Made by a program: the position numbers and the translations under genes. Below the pieces are notes generated by a model. That model was not told the DNA's origin. It ran no database searches and saw only the letters and a list, made by a program, of their open reading frames with translations. From Planctomycetaceae bacterium (lineage in GTDB: Bacteria > Planctomycetota > Planctomycetia > Pirellulales > Thermoguttaceae), in NCBI GenBank assembly GCA_004556055.1, contig SFIW01000035.1, positions 1-54,523 of the forward strand: DNA of 54,523 nucleotides. The letters run 5' to 3'. Shown here one piece after another: positions 1-8,652 of this stretch. Numbering within the stretch: the stretch's first letter is position 1; each line of letters opens with the position of its first letter.

Positions 1-1404
1 CGCGTCGTCGAACTAAACGACGACGGTCGCGCCCTGATTAATCCATATATGGGATGGACGATGCATTACTACTCCAACATCCCGTACAACTACGGATGGA
101 ATCTCGAACCCTCCGATTCCCTCGAATGGTTCGAAGGATGCTCCGTGATCTATCTCCGCCTTCCTTGGGCCTATATTGAGCCGGAAGAGGGCGTCTTCAA
201 CTGGTCGATCGTCGATACCCCCGCGCAGCGCTGGATCGAAAAGGGAAAGCAGGTCGCCTTCCGTTTCACCACCTCTGAAAACTGGGTGGAATACGCCACT
301 CCCAAGTGGGTTTTCGACGCGGGCGCCAAGGGCGTTCGATACGATTGGGGCGAACCCTTCAAAGAAGACGGCAAGTACGTCGATCCCGAGTTTGACGATC
401 CGATCTACCTCGAAAAACTCGAGAATTTCCTCAAAGCCGCCGGTGAACGCTACGGAAACAATCCGAACGTCGCTTTCATCGACGTCGGAACGTACGGCAT
501 GTGGGGGGAAGGGCACTCCACTCTCGGGTTGTGGGACAAAAAACTCTCCGAACTCGCGGGCTGCGAAGTCGCGCCCGGTTCGCGATATAGCCCGGAAAGA
601 ACCTTCAATATCGTCAAAACGCATATCGAGCTTCACAAGAAGTATTTCCCCAACGTTCAGCTGTGTATCAGCGACGACGTCGCCGGCCCGTCGAAGCCCG
701 GCGATTCCTTCCCCGAATTGGACTACGCGTTCGAAAACGGCGTCTCCTTCCGCGACGACAGCATCCTCGTCGGACAAGTTTCCTGGTATCACGAAGCCGC
801 CGCGCAGAAATTCTGGCCGACTATGCCCGTGATCCTCGAACATGAGCATATGAAACCGTCGATCGAACGCGGATGCTGGGACAACGACAAGCTTCTGCGT
901 TCCGTCGAAGCGCACCACGCCTCGTACATGTCGATTCACTGGACGCCCAAGGAAGAAAAAGAACAGCTCGGCGACACGCTCCGCCAGATCAACATGCGCA
1001 TCGGATATCGTCTCTTGCCCTCGCGCGTCGAATATCCGGCTACCGTGAAGATCGACGAGTTCTTCGACGTCAAATGGACCCTCGAAAATCGCGGCGTCGC
1101 CCCGTGCTATCACGGCGGTTTCGTCGCCCTGACCCTCAAGGACGAAAAGGGCGGGATCGTCTCGCTCCTTGTCGACGAATCCTTCGACGTTCGCGATCTC
1201 CCCGTTGGAGAACCCGGCGCCGCGCCGAAGATCGAACGCGCCGCAAAATTCCGCGTAGGGCACGTCGCTCCCTCCACAAAGCCTGGAACGTATCAAGTTT
1301 ACGTCAGTATCGGAACCCGCGACGGAACGCCCGTCTACGAGCTCCCCCTCGGCGATTCCGACGGCGCCAAGCGTTATCGAATCGGCGAGATTACTATTGA
1401 GTAG
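1..1404 (+). CDS. DUF4832-type glycoside-hydrolase-like protein (5' end outside window)
   Basis: The frame is open from base 1, so the gene begins upstream of the window; the first ATG (base 49) lies inside a NPYMGW motif that is typically internal in this family, so it is probably not the start. The visible part reads like a beta/alpha-barrel glycosidase fold: an LRLPWAYIEPEEG stretch near visible residues 52-64 resembles the barrel strand with a conserved acidic pair, and a GTYGMWGEGH motif lies near residues 163-172. The last 130 residues (VKIDEFFDVKWTLENRG onward) look like the beta-sandwich of DUF4832 proteins. Family members are often annotated as beta-galactosidase-like, but no substrate can be assigned here. 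It is monocistronic in view and ends at a strong hairpin terminator shared with the convergent neighbour. The family call is fairly secure and the enzymatic activity is inference. Confidence 0.7.
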   Translation, partial: RVVELNDDGRALINPYMGWTMHYYSNIPYNYGWNLEPSDSLEWFEGCSVIYLRLPWAYIEPEEGVFNWSIVDTPAQRWIEKGKQVAFRFTTSENWVEYATPKWVFDAGAKGVRYDWGEPFKEDGKYVDPEFDDPIYLEKLENFLKAAGERYGNNPNVAFIDVGTYGMWGEGHSTLGLWDKKLSELAGCEVAPGSRYSPERTFNIVKTHIELHKKYFPNVQLCISDDVAGPSKPGDSFPELDYAFENGVSFRDDSILVGQVSWYHEAAAQKFWPTMPVILEHEHMKPSIERGCWDNDKLLRSVEAHHASYMSIHWTPKEEKEQLGDTLRQINMRIGYRLLPSRVEYPATVKIDEFFDVKWTLENRGVAPCYHGGFVALTLKDEKGGIVSLLVDESFDVRDLPVGEPGAAPKIERAAKFRVGHVAPSTKPGTYQVYVSIGTRDGTPVYELPLGDSDGAKRYRIGEITIE

Positions 1405-1427
1405 TTCGCCGCGTTTTAACCAATAAA

Positions 1428-1466
1428 AAAGGCCGCGCGATTCGTTCGCCCGGCCTCTTTTTTTCG
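1428..1466. terminator. Intrinsic terminator between convergent genes
   Basis: AGGCCG (1430-1435) pairs with CGGCCT (1451-1456), and an inner GCGA/TCGC pair closes a five-base loop. The hairpin is followed by an eight-base T-run and preceded by an A-run, so it can serve both the plus-strand gene ending at 1404 and the minus-strand gene ending at 1489. Confidence 0.85.
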
Positions 1467-1488
1467 CCTTCTTTCGAAGAATTGCGAC

Positions 1489-2715
1489 TTAGTAGAGATA
1501 ATTCGCAAGACGCGCGTCGGAAAGCTGATCCATGATCTTGATGACCGTGTCGTAAGGAATTCCCGCGCGGTTGTCGAGAATATAGCGCACCGTGTCGTAC
1601 TCTTCGAGCGCTTCTTCGACGAGCTTGCCAAGGTCGTGATAATCGACCGTCTTCTCCTCTTCGCCGTCTTTCCAGACGACTTCGCTTACCGCCGTCGTCG
1701 TGAGTTCGACCGTCAAAACCTCTTCTTCTTCCGCTTCTTCGATCGCTTCTTCAAGCTCGACTTGCTTACCCTTTTCGCGACGGCTCATATCCGCCGCCGT
1801 CATGAACGCGTAGATGTTGATCGTCTCTTCCTTATCCACCGGGGAAACGCCGGACTGGAAGAATTTGCAGATCTGCTCCACGAGGGGAACGTAACCTTCG
1901 TAGTCTCCGACGTTCGCCATCCCGTTTTCGCCGAAGACGCGGCAGCTATACGGCGCGGCGCCTTTGCGAATTCCGCGGAACGTTCCGACCCGCTTCCCGT
2001 CCCAGATTCCCACGACGACGTCGCACGCTGTCGTCCCCGTGCGCGAGACGCTCTTGCACTCCGGGCCAAGAACCGTGAAGAGGGATTCGACTCCGTGGAT
2101 TCCGTACCAGTACAGGGACGGATGATGCGGTTCGAGTGACGCCGGGCTCGTCGCGTCCGCGCCAAGAATTTCGCCGACGGAGCTTTCCCCTTCGCGCGCT
2201 TCCTGATACGCCTTCACGTAGCGAAGCGAGGAGGAACTGAAGATCGGCGAGCCCGCTTCCTCCGCGAGACGGTAGATTTCCAAAACTTCCCAGAGGGAGC
2301 CGCCGATCGGCTTGTCGATGAAGATCGGCTTCTTCGCCGCGAAGACAGGTCGCGCCTGTTCGAGGTGCAGACGTCCGTCGACGCTTTCGAGAAGGACTCC
2401 GTCGACGTTCGCGACAAGTTCTTCAACCGTCGAATAAACCGTAAGGCCCGCGTCTTTGCAGAATTCCGTGTATTCCGTCACGCGATTCCAGCTGTCCGGA
2501 TTATCCGGCGCGCCGCCGGGGTATACGCCCGTGACCTCGAATCCCTGATAGAGTTCGTCCCCCTTCGGGTCGTTGATCGTCTTTACAAACGCCGGAACAT
2601 GCGACGTCGTCGCTCCGATCACGCCGATCTTGAAGACTTCGCCTTCCGCTCCGTTGCACGCCGTCGTCGCTACCGCGAGAAGCGCCGCCGACAAGTAACC
2701 CAAAATCTTATTCAT
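1489..2715 (-). CDS. Exported Gfo/Idh/MocA-like protein with ExbD/TolR-like C-terminal domain
   Basis: 408 residues. The N-terminus (1-20) is a signal peptide ending in VATTAC, a plausible though non-canonical lipobox, which implies an exported lipoprotein. Residues 28-135 form a Rossmann-like domain with KIGVIGATTSH; the usual third glycine is missing but the TSH form occurs in an exported subfamily. DKPIGG at 134-139 matches the conserved EKP motif of Gfo/Idh/MocA oxidoreductases, and the substrate domain runs to about 315. After a strongly acidic linker (320-333), residues 334-408 resemble the periplasmic domain of ExbD/TolR: a short strand, a LGKLVEEAL helix, then IPYDTVIKIMDQLSDARL, which parallels the YxxVxxVMDxLxxAG core of that family. 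The combination is unusual. Substrate and redox activity are unknown. The start is ATG with GGAGAG upstream. Confidence 0.75.
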   Translation of the reverse strand: MNKILGYLSAALLAVATTACNGAEGEVFKIGVIGATTSHVPAFVKTINDPKGDELYQGFEVTGVYPGGAPDNPDSWNRVTEYTEFCKDAGLTVYSTVEELVANVDGVLLESVDGRLHLEQARPVFAAKKPIFIDKPIGGSLWEVLEIYRLAEEAGSPIFSSSSLRYVKAYQEAREGESSVGEILGADATSPASLEPHHPSLYWYGIHGVESLFTVLGPECKSVSRTGTTACDVVVGIWDGKRVGTFRGIRKGAAPYSCRVFGENGMANVGDYEGYVPLVEQICKFFQSGVSPVDKEETINIYAFMTAADMSRREKGKQVELEEAIEEAEEEEVLTVELTTTAVSEVVWKDGEEEKTVDYHDLGKLVEEALEEYDTVRYILDNRAGIPYDTVIKIMDQLSDARLANYLY

Positions 2716-2832
2716 CTCTTTTCTCTCCGTTATTCGTTCCTCGAATCTGCGCGCCGCGCGTCTTCGACTCTCGGCGACCGCGCCTTCGATTCGTCCATTA
2801 TAATTTTTTTTGACGCCGACGCCAGACGCCGA

Positions 2833-5800
2833 CTAGTTCCATCGCAAACCCAAAGGAAGCGCCTCCCCGAACGCCTGCGACGTCGCCTCGTCGACAAGCC
2901 GTCCGCTCCGTTCGAGCGCCGCCAACGTCGACTCTTCCGCACCGTGTTTGAGGAGGAAGGACGCGACCGTTTCGCGCGTCTTCCTCGGAACGTCAAACCG
3001 CGCGTCTTCCGCTTCGCGCGTGAGTTGCGCGAGCGCGAAACACTCCGTCGAAGTCGGCGCTTCGCCGCGGCGCTCGATCGAGTCGAGAAGACGCTCCGCC
3101 CACCGGCGCCCAAATTCGCTTGGCGTCACACGATCGAGCGGCGCGTGGAAAAGGCGCCGCGCTCCAACGCGCCCGAGACTCCAGACCAGCGCGTCGCGGA
3201 CAGGTTGGACGCTCTTCTTATCCAAAACGTCCGCGATAATATTCCCGATTTCGATCCGAGACTCGACCGGAAGAAGCTCCAGCGCTCCGAGAAGACGCCA
3301 AATCTCCGCGCCCTCTTGCGTCGTGAATTCGAGCGCCGCGCCGCGTCCGCGACCTTCGACGAGCTGCTTGTGAAAACTCCGCGCTTGAGATAAAAGCGGC
3401 TCCCCAAGCGCGTTCTGACGCCCCGACGCAAGACCCGACGCGACGCGGCGCCAGAAGATCCAATATTGCGTCGTCACTTCGGGGGAGCGGAACGTCAATC
3501 GCCGATTCCCCAGCTCTTTCCACGCTTGCTCCACGCGCCAGTCGTCCGCCGACGCGCCGAACCCCGGTCTGAGCGCGTAGCCGAGCCAGTTGAGCCACCG
3601 CGCCTCGTGCGCCGCGCTATGCGACCGACCGGCTCGAAGCTCGAACGTCTTCTCCGCCAAACGGCGAAGCGTCATGACGCCGAGATTCTCCCGTTTTTCG
3701 CCGAGCGCTTCCCCAAGTCGACGGAAGAGGGAGCCAGGCTTCTCCGTGAACGCGCTGAATGTCGATTCAAGCTCCGCAAATCCGCGTTCGATGAGCGTAT
3801 CGTCCTCGACTCCGCTCGCCTCCCCGCTCGCGTCCTGCTCCTCCCAGTCCGATTCCACCGCGCCGCGCGCGTCGAACTGCAACGTCCACCGCGAAATCCC
3901 GCGACCGCCTTTCTCTTCGCGCTCCTCCTTCAAAAAGAGCTCGATCGTCCCGATTTCCGTAGGACGCGCCACAAGACGCGCCTTCACACGTCCCGCCGCC
4001 TTCTTCGCCGCGCTGCGCGTCCGCAGCGCCGTGCGGATCGGAGATAATTCCCGCGTCTCAAGAGGATCGAGGACGACGAGATCACCCGGCGCGTCCGTCG
4101 TGCGGACGCTCGAAACGTGGAGCGGGAAACTCACCGGCTTGTCGACTTCCAAATCGAAGACCCGATCTAGCTCGATCGTGTCCCCTGGTTCCGCCTGCGC
4201 CGGGAGAATACAGACCCCTTTGCGCGCCGTTCGACGTTCGCGAATCGTCGCTTGCCCTTCGCGAGCTCCCGCGTCGAGCGCTACTTCCGCGTAGTATGTC
4301 CGCGCCAAAGACGCGCCGATTCGCTCTCCGCGACCGCGAAGCGCAAGACCGTAATACGCCGCTCCGCGCGCCGCCGCAAGGTAAAGCCCCGCGTTCTCGA
4401 GCTCCGCGGGCGACCACCCCTTGTCCGAATCGCTCGGAAACCATTCCGCGATCGCGTCGATAATACGGCGGCGAAGGAGCGGAGAATCGAACGCGCCCCC
4501 GTTGAAAAGGACGGCGTCAGGACGCGCCGGATCGACTCCTGGCTTTTGCGCAAGCTCCCCGACGATCCCCGCGCGAACGAGATCGGAGCCGGAATTACGA
4601 CTCCCGACGAGAAACTTCGCCAGATGTTTCGTGACCGCCGGGTCTTGCGCGTACGGAAGCGCGAGCGCGCGAAGACCAAGACGCGCGCGGCGCGGTTCCG
4701 CGTCCAACGGCGATTTCGGAAAAAATCCGTCGACAAGGAGCGCTTCGACTTCACCCCGCGTTATCTCCGCCGTCGCGACTCCCGAGAAGAGACGCGCCCC
4801 CGCGTCGAGAATCACCGCGCGGAACTTCTCCTCCGGAGCTCCCGACGCGCTGAGAACTTTTTCCTTGATCTCGCGGCTACTGCGAAGAAGCTCCACTCGT
4901 TGACGCGCCGTTAATTCGCGTCCGTTCGATTCGCGAAAACGCGACTCGAGCGCGATAAAAAGCGCTTGGTCGAGATTGTCCCCCCCGAGGACGAGATGGT
5001 CGCCGACCGCGACGCGGTAGAACTTCACTTTTTGCCCCTCGAGCCCCTCTTTCTGAGAATCGCGGTTGAGGGCGTAAATGATCGCAAAGTCCGTCGTGCC
5101 GCCGCCAACGTCGCAAACGAGGATGCGATCTCCCGGCTTGACGATCTCGGTCCACGTCTTTTCATGGCGCTCAAGCCACGCGTAGAACGCCGCCTGAGGT
5201 TCTTCGACCAGAGAGACGCGGGGGAGTTTGGCGAGTTTCGCCGCGTCGAGGGTTAGCGCGCGCGCCGTTTCGTCGAAGGACGCGGGGATGGTGAGGGAAA
5301 TCGCCTGCGTTTCGAGGGGATAATCGGGGAAAGTATGGTTCCAGGCGGCGCGGAGGTGACGGAGGTAGAAGGAGCTGATTTCGACGGGAGACCACCTAGG
5401 GGAGGGGGATTGGGATTCTGAGGCGTCGCGGAGTGGAAGGAGTTTGGAGAGTCGGTCGACGTGAGCGTGACAAAGCCAGGATTTGGCGGAGGATACGAAA
5501 GCGTCGGGCTCGGAGCCGCCATAATCGCGGGCGAGAGCGCCGACGACGCCGAATCGACCGTCTTTTGAAGGGGCTCCGACATGATTCTTGACGGAAAAAT
5601 CGGATCGGTCGTCGTCTTCCCAAGGGAGAGGAGAAGCGCTGGAAAGACGCGAAAAAAAGGAGGGAAGAGTCGGAAGTTTGTCGACAATATTGGGCGCGAC
5701 GCATTGGGGGATGGAGAGGTCGTGGACGATGGACGCTTCTGGATCGCGCGAATCGAGTTCGTCGAGGTCGATATACGAAAGGGCGCAATTGGTTGTGCCC

Positions 5801-5865
5801 AGGTCGATTCCGACGACATATCTTACGGGGACTTCATTGTTAGATTCTCGCGCGGTTGAGGTCAT
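2833..5865 (-). CDS. Hsp70-like ATPase with DUF3731-type C-terminal region
   Basis: 1010 residues against about 640 for DnaK. The N-terminal 600 residues form an actin-fold ATPase: phosphate-1 motif GIDLGTTNC at 19-27, EEPQAA near 221-226, phosphate-2 motif CDVGGGTTDF at 251-260, and VLGGDNLDQ near 292-300. The canonical DnaK peptide-binding domain is not recognisable. Instead there is a long alpha-rich region (about 630-1005; WRLLGALELLP, SLGRVGARR) that I assign to DUF3731, a domain known to follow Hsp70 ATPase domains in DnaK-related proteins. It is probably a cytosolic chaperone-like ATPase with an unknown client. No grpE or dnaJ lies beside it. The ATG start follows AAGGA. Several long antisense ORFs overlap it and are treated as shadows. 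Confidence 0.85.
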   Translation of the reverse strand: MTSTARESNNEVPVRYVVGIDLGTTNCALSYIDLDELDSRDPEASIVHDLSIPQCVAPNIVDKLPTLPSFFSRLSSASPLPWEDDDRSDFSVKNHVGAPSKDGRFGVVGALARDYGGSEPDAFVSSAKSWLCHAHVDRLSKLLPLRDASESQSPSPRWSPVEISSFYLRHLRAAWNHTFPDYPLETQAISLTIPASFDETARALTLDAAKLAKLPRVSLVEEPQAAFYAWLERHEKTWTEIVKPGDRILVCDVGGGTTDFAIIYALNRDSQKEGLEGQKVKFYRVAVGDHLVLGGDNLDQALFIALESRFRESNGRELTARQRVELLRSSREIKEKVLSASGAPEEKFRAVILDAGARLFSGVATAEITRGEVEALLVDGFFPKSPLDAEPRRARLGLRALALPYAQDPAVTKHLAKFLVGSRNSGSDLVRAGIVGELAQKPGVDPARPDAVLFNGGAFDSPLLRRRIIDAIAEWFPSDSDKGWSPAELENAGLYLAAARGAAYYGLALRGRGERIGASLARTYYAEVALDAGAREGQATIRERRTARKGVCILPAQAEPGDTIELDRVFDLEVDKPVSFPLHVSSVRTTDAPGDLVVLDPLETRELSPIRTALRTRSAAKKAAGRVKARLVARPTEIGTIELFLKEEREEKGGRGISRWTLQFDARGAVESDWEEQDASGEASGVEDDTLIERGFAELESTFSAFTEKPGSLFRRLGEALGEKRENLGVMTLRRLAEKTFELRAGRSHSAAHEARWLNWLGYALRPGFGASADDWRVEQAWKELGNRRLTFRSPEVTTQYWIFWRRVASGLASGRQNALGEPLLSQARSFHKQLVEGRGRGAALEFTTQEGAEIWRLLGALELLPVESRIEIGNIIADVLDKKSVQPVRDALVWSLGRVGARRLFHAPLDRVTPSEFGRRWAERLLDSIERRGEAPTSTECFALAQLTREAEDARFDVPRKTRETVASFLLKHGAEESTLAALERSGRLVDEATSQAFGEALPLGLRWN

Positions 5866-6116
5866 GAAAAATCCTTTGGATATAGTGAGGGGGATAAGGT
5901 TATAGACTAATGATAGCGTAGAAATGTAGAGGTAAAAGGAGACGAGGAAAAAGTTGGAAGGGAAAAAAGATTTTTTTGAAAAAGAGAGTTGCGCGACGGT
6001 GAAATTGATGTATATTAACCATGCATTTGCGCGGCGCGGTTAAGTCGAGCATGTGTGCCGAACGCGATGAGTGTTCGGGAAGTGAATAGAGCGAAAAGAA
6101 AAAATAAAAAAAAGAC
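5866..6116. other. AT-rich intergenic region upstream of the tRNA cluster
   Basis: This non-coding stretch separates the divergently read Hsp70-like gene and the tRNA-tuf operon. It is rich in A- and T-tracts. I see no conserved RNA structure or gene in it beyond the tRNA promoter that begins at its right edge. Confidence 0.5.
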
Positions 6117-6144
6117 TTGACGCGATTGAAACTTCTGGTAAAAT
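6117..6144 (+). promoter_or_regulatory. Sigma70-like promoter of the tRNA-tuf operon
   Basis: TTGACG (6117-6122) and TAAAAT (6139-6144) are separated by 16 bp, about 30 bp upstream of the first tRNA. The -35 hexamer matches the consensus at five of six positions. The same 16-bp spacing recurs before rplK, rpoB, birA and the DUF362 gene in this window. Confidence 0.6.
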
Positions 6145-6175
6145 CCTCACATCTTGCTTGTCTGCGACTAGTGAG

Positions 6176-6248
6176 GCTAGCGTAGCTCAATAGGCAGAGC
6201 AGTTGATTTGTAATCAACAGGTTAGGAGTTCGATTCTCCTCGCTAGCT
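6176..6248 (+). tRNA. tRNA-Thr (TGT)
   Basis: 73 nt. The acceptor stem GCTAGCG/CGCTAGC is perfect with discriminator T. Anticodon stem GTTGA/TCAAC encloses the loop TTTGTAA, giving anticodon TGT (6209-6211). The T-arm GGAGTTCGATTCTCC is normal. CCA is not encoded. First gene of the tRNA cluster; it corresponds in position to E. coli thrU. Confidence 0.95.
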
Positions 6249-6282
6249 CTACCAATTGACAGTCGCCTGAATCGAGCGTCAA

Positions 6283-6364
6283 GGGGGTTTTCCCGAGCGG
6301 TCAAAGGGGGCAGACTGTAAATCTGTTAGCTCAGCTTTCGGAGGTTCGAATCCTTCAACCCCCA
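6283..6364 (+). tRNA. tRNA-Tyr (GTA), copy 1
   Basis: 82 nt with the long variable arm of class II tRNAs. Acceptor GGGGGTT/AACCCCC with discriminator A, anticodon loop CTGTAAA with anticodon GTA, T-loop TTCGAAT. CCA is not encoded. A near-identical second copy follows 141 bp downstream. Confidence 0.95.
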
Positions 6365-6423
6365 CTTGAGTTAAGCGGATGGCAAAGATATTGAACAATT
6401 AGCAAGATAAGCATTTGATAAAC

Positions 6424-6505
6424 GGGGGTTTTCCCGAGTGGTCAAAGGGGGCAGACTGTAAATCTGTTAGCTCAGCTTTCGGAGGTTCGAATCCTTCAAC
6501 CCCCA
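6424..6505 (+). tRNA. tRNA-Tyr (GTA), copy 2
   Basis: 82 nt, differing from copy 1 by a single C-to-T change in the D-arm region (GAGTGG against GAGCGG). All pairing regions and the GTA anticodon are intact, so both copies should be functional. It arose by tandem duplication within the cluster. Confidence 0.95.
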
Positions 6506-6516
6506 CTCAAATAAAT

Positions 6517-6587
6517 GCGGGTGTAACTCAATGGTAGAGTGACAGCCTTCCAAGCTGATTACGAGGGTTCGATTCCCTTCACCCGCT
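6517..6587 (+). tRNA. tRNA-Gly (TCC)
   Basis: 71 nt. Acceptor GCGGGTG/CACCCGC with discriminator T, anticodon stem CAGC/GCTG with loop CTTCCAA (anticodon TCC), T-arm GAGGGTTCGATTCCCTT. CCA is not encoded. It sits in the position of E. coli glyT. Confidence 0.95.
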
Positions 6588-6593
6588 CTAAAG

Positions 6594-6666
<73 letters not shown>

Positions 6667-6747
6667 TTAGTTCTTATAAAGGGACTCGTTAGGATGGTTT
6701 AGTATTATATACTGTTAAGAGGTCCCAATCCTTTCAAGGAGATTTAA

Positions 6748-7947
6748 ATGGCTAAAGAAGTTTTCGAACGTACAAAGCCGCACGTTAATGTCGGTACCAT
6801 TGGACACATCGACCACGGTAAGACCACTCTTACCTCCGCTATTCTTGCGGTTCAGGCTACGAAAGGCCTCGCGGTTGTTAAGTCCTACGCTGATATCGCT
6901 AAGGGCGGTACCGTACGCGACGCTTCCAAGACCGTTACCATCGCCGCGGCGCACGTCGAATACGAGACTGAAAAGCGTCACTACGCTCACATCGACTGCC
7001 CTGGCCACGCTGACTTCATCAAGAACATGATCACCGGCGCGGCTCAGATGGACGGCGCGATCCTCGTCGTTTCCGCTGTCGACGGCCCCATGCCCCAGAC
7101 TGCTGAACACGTCCTTCTCGCTCACCAAGTCAACGTCCCGAAACTCGTCGTCTTCCTTAACAAGTGCGACCTCGTCGACGACGCTGAACTTCTCGAACTC
7201 GTCGAACTCGAAGTTCGTGAACTTCTCTCCAAGCACGACTTCGACGGCGATAACGTCACCGTTATCCGCGGCGCGGCTCTCCCCGCCCAGCAGAATCCTT
7301 CCGATCCTGCCGCCTCCAAGTGCATCTCCGAGCTCATGGACGCTATCGATAACGATATTCCCGAGCCCGAACGCGAAATCGATAAGCCCTTCCTTCTCGC
7401 TATCGAAGACGTCTTCTCCATCGAAGGTCGCGGTACTGTCGCCACCGGTCGTATCGAACGCGGCGTAATCCATGTCGGCGATCCCGTTGAAATCGTCGGT
7501 CTCCAGGCTGAACCTCTCAAGACGACCTGCACGGGCGTTGAAATGTTCAAGAAGTCCATGGAAGAAGGTCAAGCTGGCGATAACGTCGGTCTTCTCCTCC
7601 GCGGTATCAAGCGCGAAGACATCCAGCGCGGTCAGGTCATCGCCAAGCCCGGTACCATCACGCCCCATATGGACTTCGAAGCCGACGTCTATATCCTCTC
7701 CAAGGAGGAAGGTGGTCGTAGCACCCCGTTCATGTCCGGTTATCGTCCTCAGTTCTTCTTCCGTACCACCGACGTTACCGGTACGATCAAGCTTCCTGAA
7801 GGCGTCCAGATGTGCATGCCCGGCGACCACGTCAAGATGAGCGTTGAACTCATTAGCCCCATCGCCATGGAACAGAACGCTCGTTTCGCTATCCGCGAAG
7901 GCGGCAAGACGGTTGGTTCCGGCGTCGTTACCGCGATCACCAAGTGA
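6748..7947 (+). CDS. tuf: Elongation factor Tu
   Basis: 399 residues, the usual length. EF-Tu delivers aminoacyl-tRNA to the ribosome as a GTP complex. P-loop GHIDHGKT is at 19-26, DCPGHADF follows as G3, and NKCD as G4. The effector loop, normally RGIT, reads KTVT (61-64), preceded by IAKGGTVRDAS; as I recall, Rhodopirellula-type planctomycete EF-Tu has the same form, so this is a lineage feature rather than a defect, and the Mg-coordinating Thr is kept. Domains 2 and 3 are complete (IEGRGTVATGRIERG; GYRPQFFFRTTDVTG). ATG start with AAGGAGA seven bases upstream. Probably cotranscribed with the preceding tRNAs. Codon use (GTC, CTC, AAG, CGT/CGC) is typical of a highly expressed gene. Confidence 0.98.
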   Translation: MAKEVFERTKPHVNVGTIGHIDHGKTTLTSAILAVQATKGLAVVKSYADIAKGGTVRDASKTVTIAAAHVEYETEKRHYAHIDCPGHADFIKNMITGAAQMDGAILVVSAVDGPMPQTAEHVLLAHQVNVPKLVVFLNKCDLVDDAELLELVELEVRELLSKHDFDGDNVTVIRGAALPAQQNPSDPAASKCISELMDAIDNDIPEPEREIDKPFLLAIEDVFSIEGRGTVATGRIERGVIHVGDPVEIVGLQAEPLKTTCTGVEMFKKSMEEGQAGDNVGLLLRGIKREDIQRGQVIAKPGTITPHMDFEADVYILSKEEGGRSTPFMSGYRPQFFFRTTDVTGTIKLPEGVQMCMPGDHVKMSVELISPIAMEQNARFAIREGGKTVGSGVVTAITK

Positions 7948-7962
7948 TTTTGCCCAAATAAC

Positions 7963-7989
7963 TAGGCGCGTTGCGCTGTAGCGCGCCTA
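7963..7989 (+). other. Hairpin between tuf and tRNA-Trp
   Basis: TAGGCGCG (7963-7970) pairs perfectly with CGCGCCTA (7982-7989). No T-run follows, so it is more likely an RNA processing signal or transcript stabiliser than a full terminator, and transcription could continue into tRNA-Trp-secE-nusG. Confidence 0.5.
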
Positions 7990-8021
7990 TGACGATATGG
8001 CGCTTAGCCAGGTCGTCGAAT

Positions 8022-8094
8022 AGGGGAGTCGTCCAATTGGTAGGGCCCCGGTCTCCAAAACCGGTTGTTGGGGGTTCGAGTCCCTTCTCCCCTG
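8022..8094 (+). tRNA. tRNA-Trp (CCA)
   Basis: 73 nt. Acceptor AGGGGAG/CTCCCCT with discriminator G, anticodon stem CCGGT/ACCGG with loop CTCCAAA (anticodon CCA), T-arm GGGGGTTCGAGTCCCTT. CCA is not encoded at the 3' end. A tRNA-Trp immediately before secE-nusG is a common bacterial arrangement. Confidence 0.95.
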
Positions 8095-8212
8095 CTCACA
8101 TGATCAGTATGCGCTTGTTACGAATTATTTTGTACGAGCGCTTTTTTTTTAATTGCGGCGCGCCGATTGTCAATCTTGCGACTCTGCGCGCCGTCGGCAC
8201 GGAGTCCATATT

Positions 8213-8608
8213 ATGTCAAGCTTCTTTAAAGAGCTCGTCTCTACGAATCTCTACAAAAGTTCTCAAGGTCGCATCGCTCGTCGACTCACCTTTATTGGTC
8301 TCTCCGTCGTCTTCATTCTTTGGGGATATAGCATCTGGCGAGCCGCTTCTTTCGGTTCGCAGGTCTCCGGTATCTTAGCCGCCGTCGTCGCTGTCGCTGG
8401 AATCTGGGCTTCCTTCCGCGCGATCCAGTTCCCAACCTTCGCCGACTTCCTCGTCTCCGTTGAAGCTGAAATGTCAAAGGTCTCCTGGCCTACAAAGTCT
8501 GAACTCTTTGCCAATACCAAAGTCGTTCTCCTTTTCATGTTCCTCTTTACCGTCCTCATCTTCCTCTACGACTGCGTCTTCAGAGGCTTTTTCGGTCTCT
8601 TTAGCTGA
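8213..8608 (+). CDS. secE: Preprotein translocase subunit SecE
   Basis: 131 residues from the ATG at 8213, chosen because GGAG lies eight bases upstream and the product then begins MSSFFKELV; an in-frame start 60 bp earlier has no such site. SecE is the small essential membrane subunit of the SecYEG channel. Three hydrophobic segments are visible: about 27-45, 53-72 and 104-127. The conserved amphipathic region is FLVSVEAEMSKVSWPTKSEL (about 80-99), with the VSWPT signature. The extra N-terminal membrane segments make it longer than the single-span form, as in several other phyla. It is followed 44 bp later by nusG, the standard pairing. Confidence 0.93.
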   Translation: MSSFFKELVSTNLYKSSQGRIARRLTFIGLSVVFILWGYSIWRAASFGSQVSGILAAVVAVAGIWASFRAIQFPTFADFLVSVEAEMSKVSWPTKSELFANTKVVLLFMFLFTVLIFLYDCVFRGFFGLFS

Positions 8609-8652
8609 TCCGTTGTCGACGCGGTCTCTCAATTTTTGAAAGGAGTGAATCT

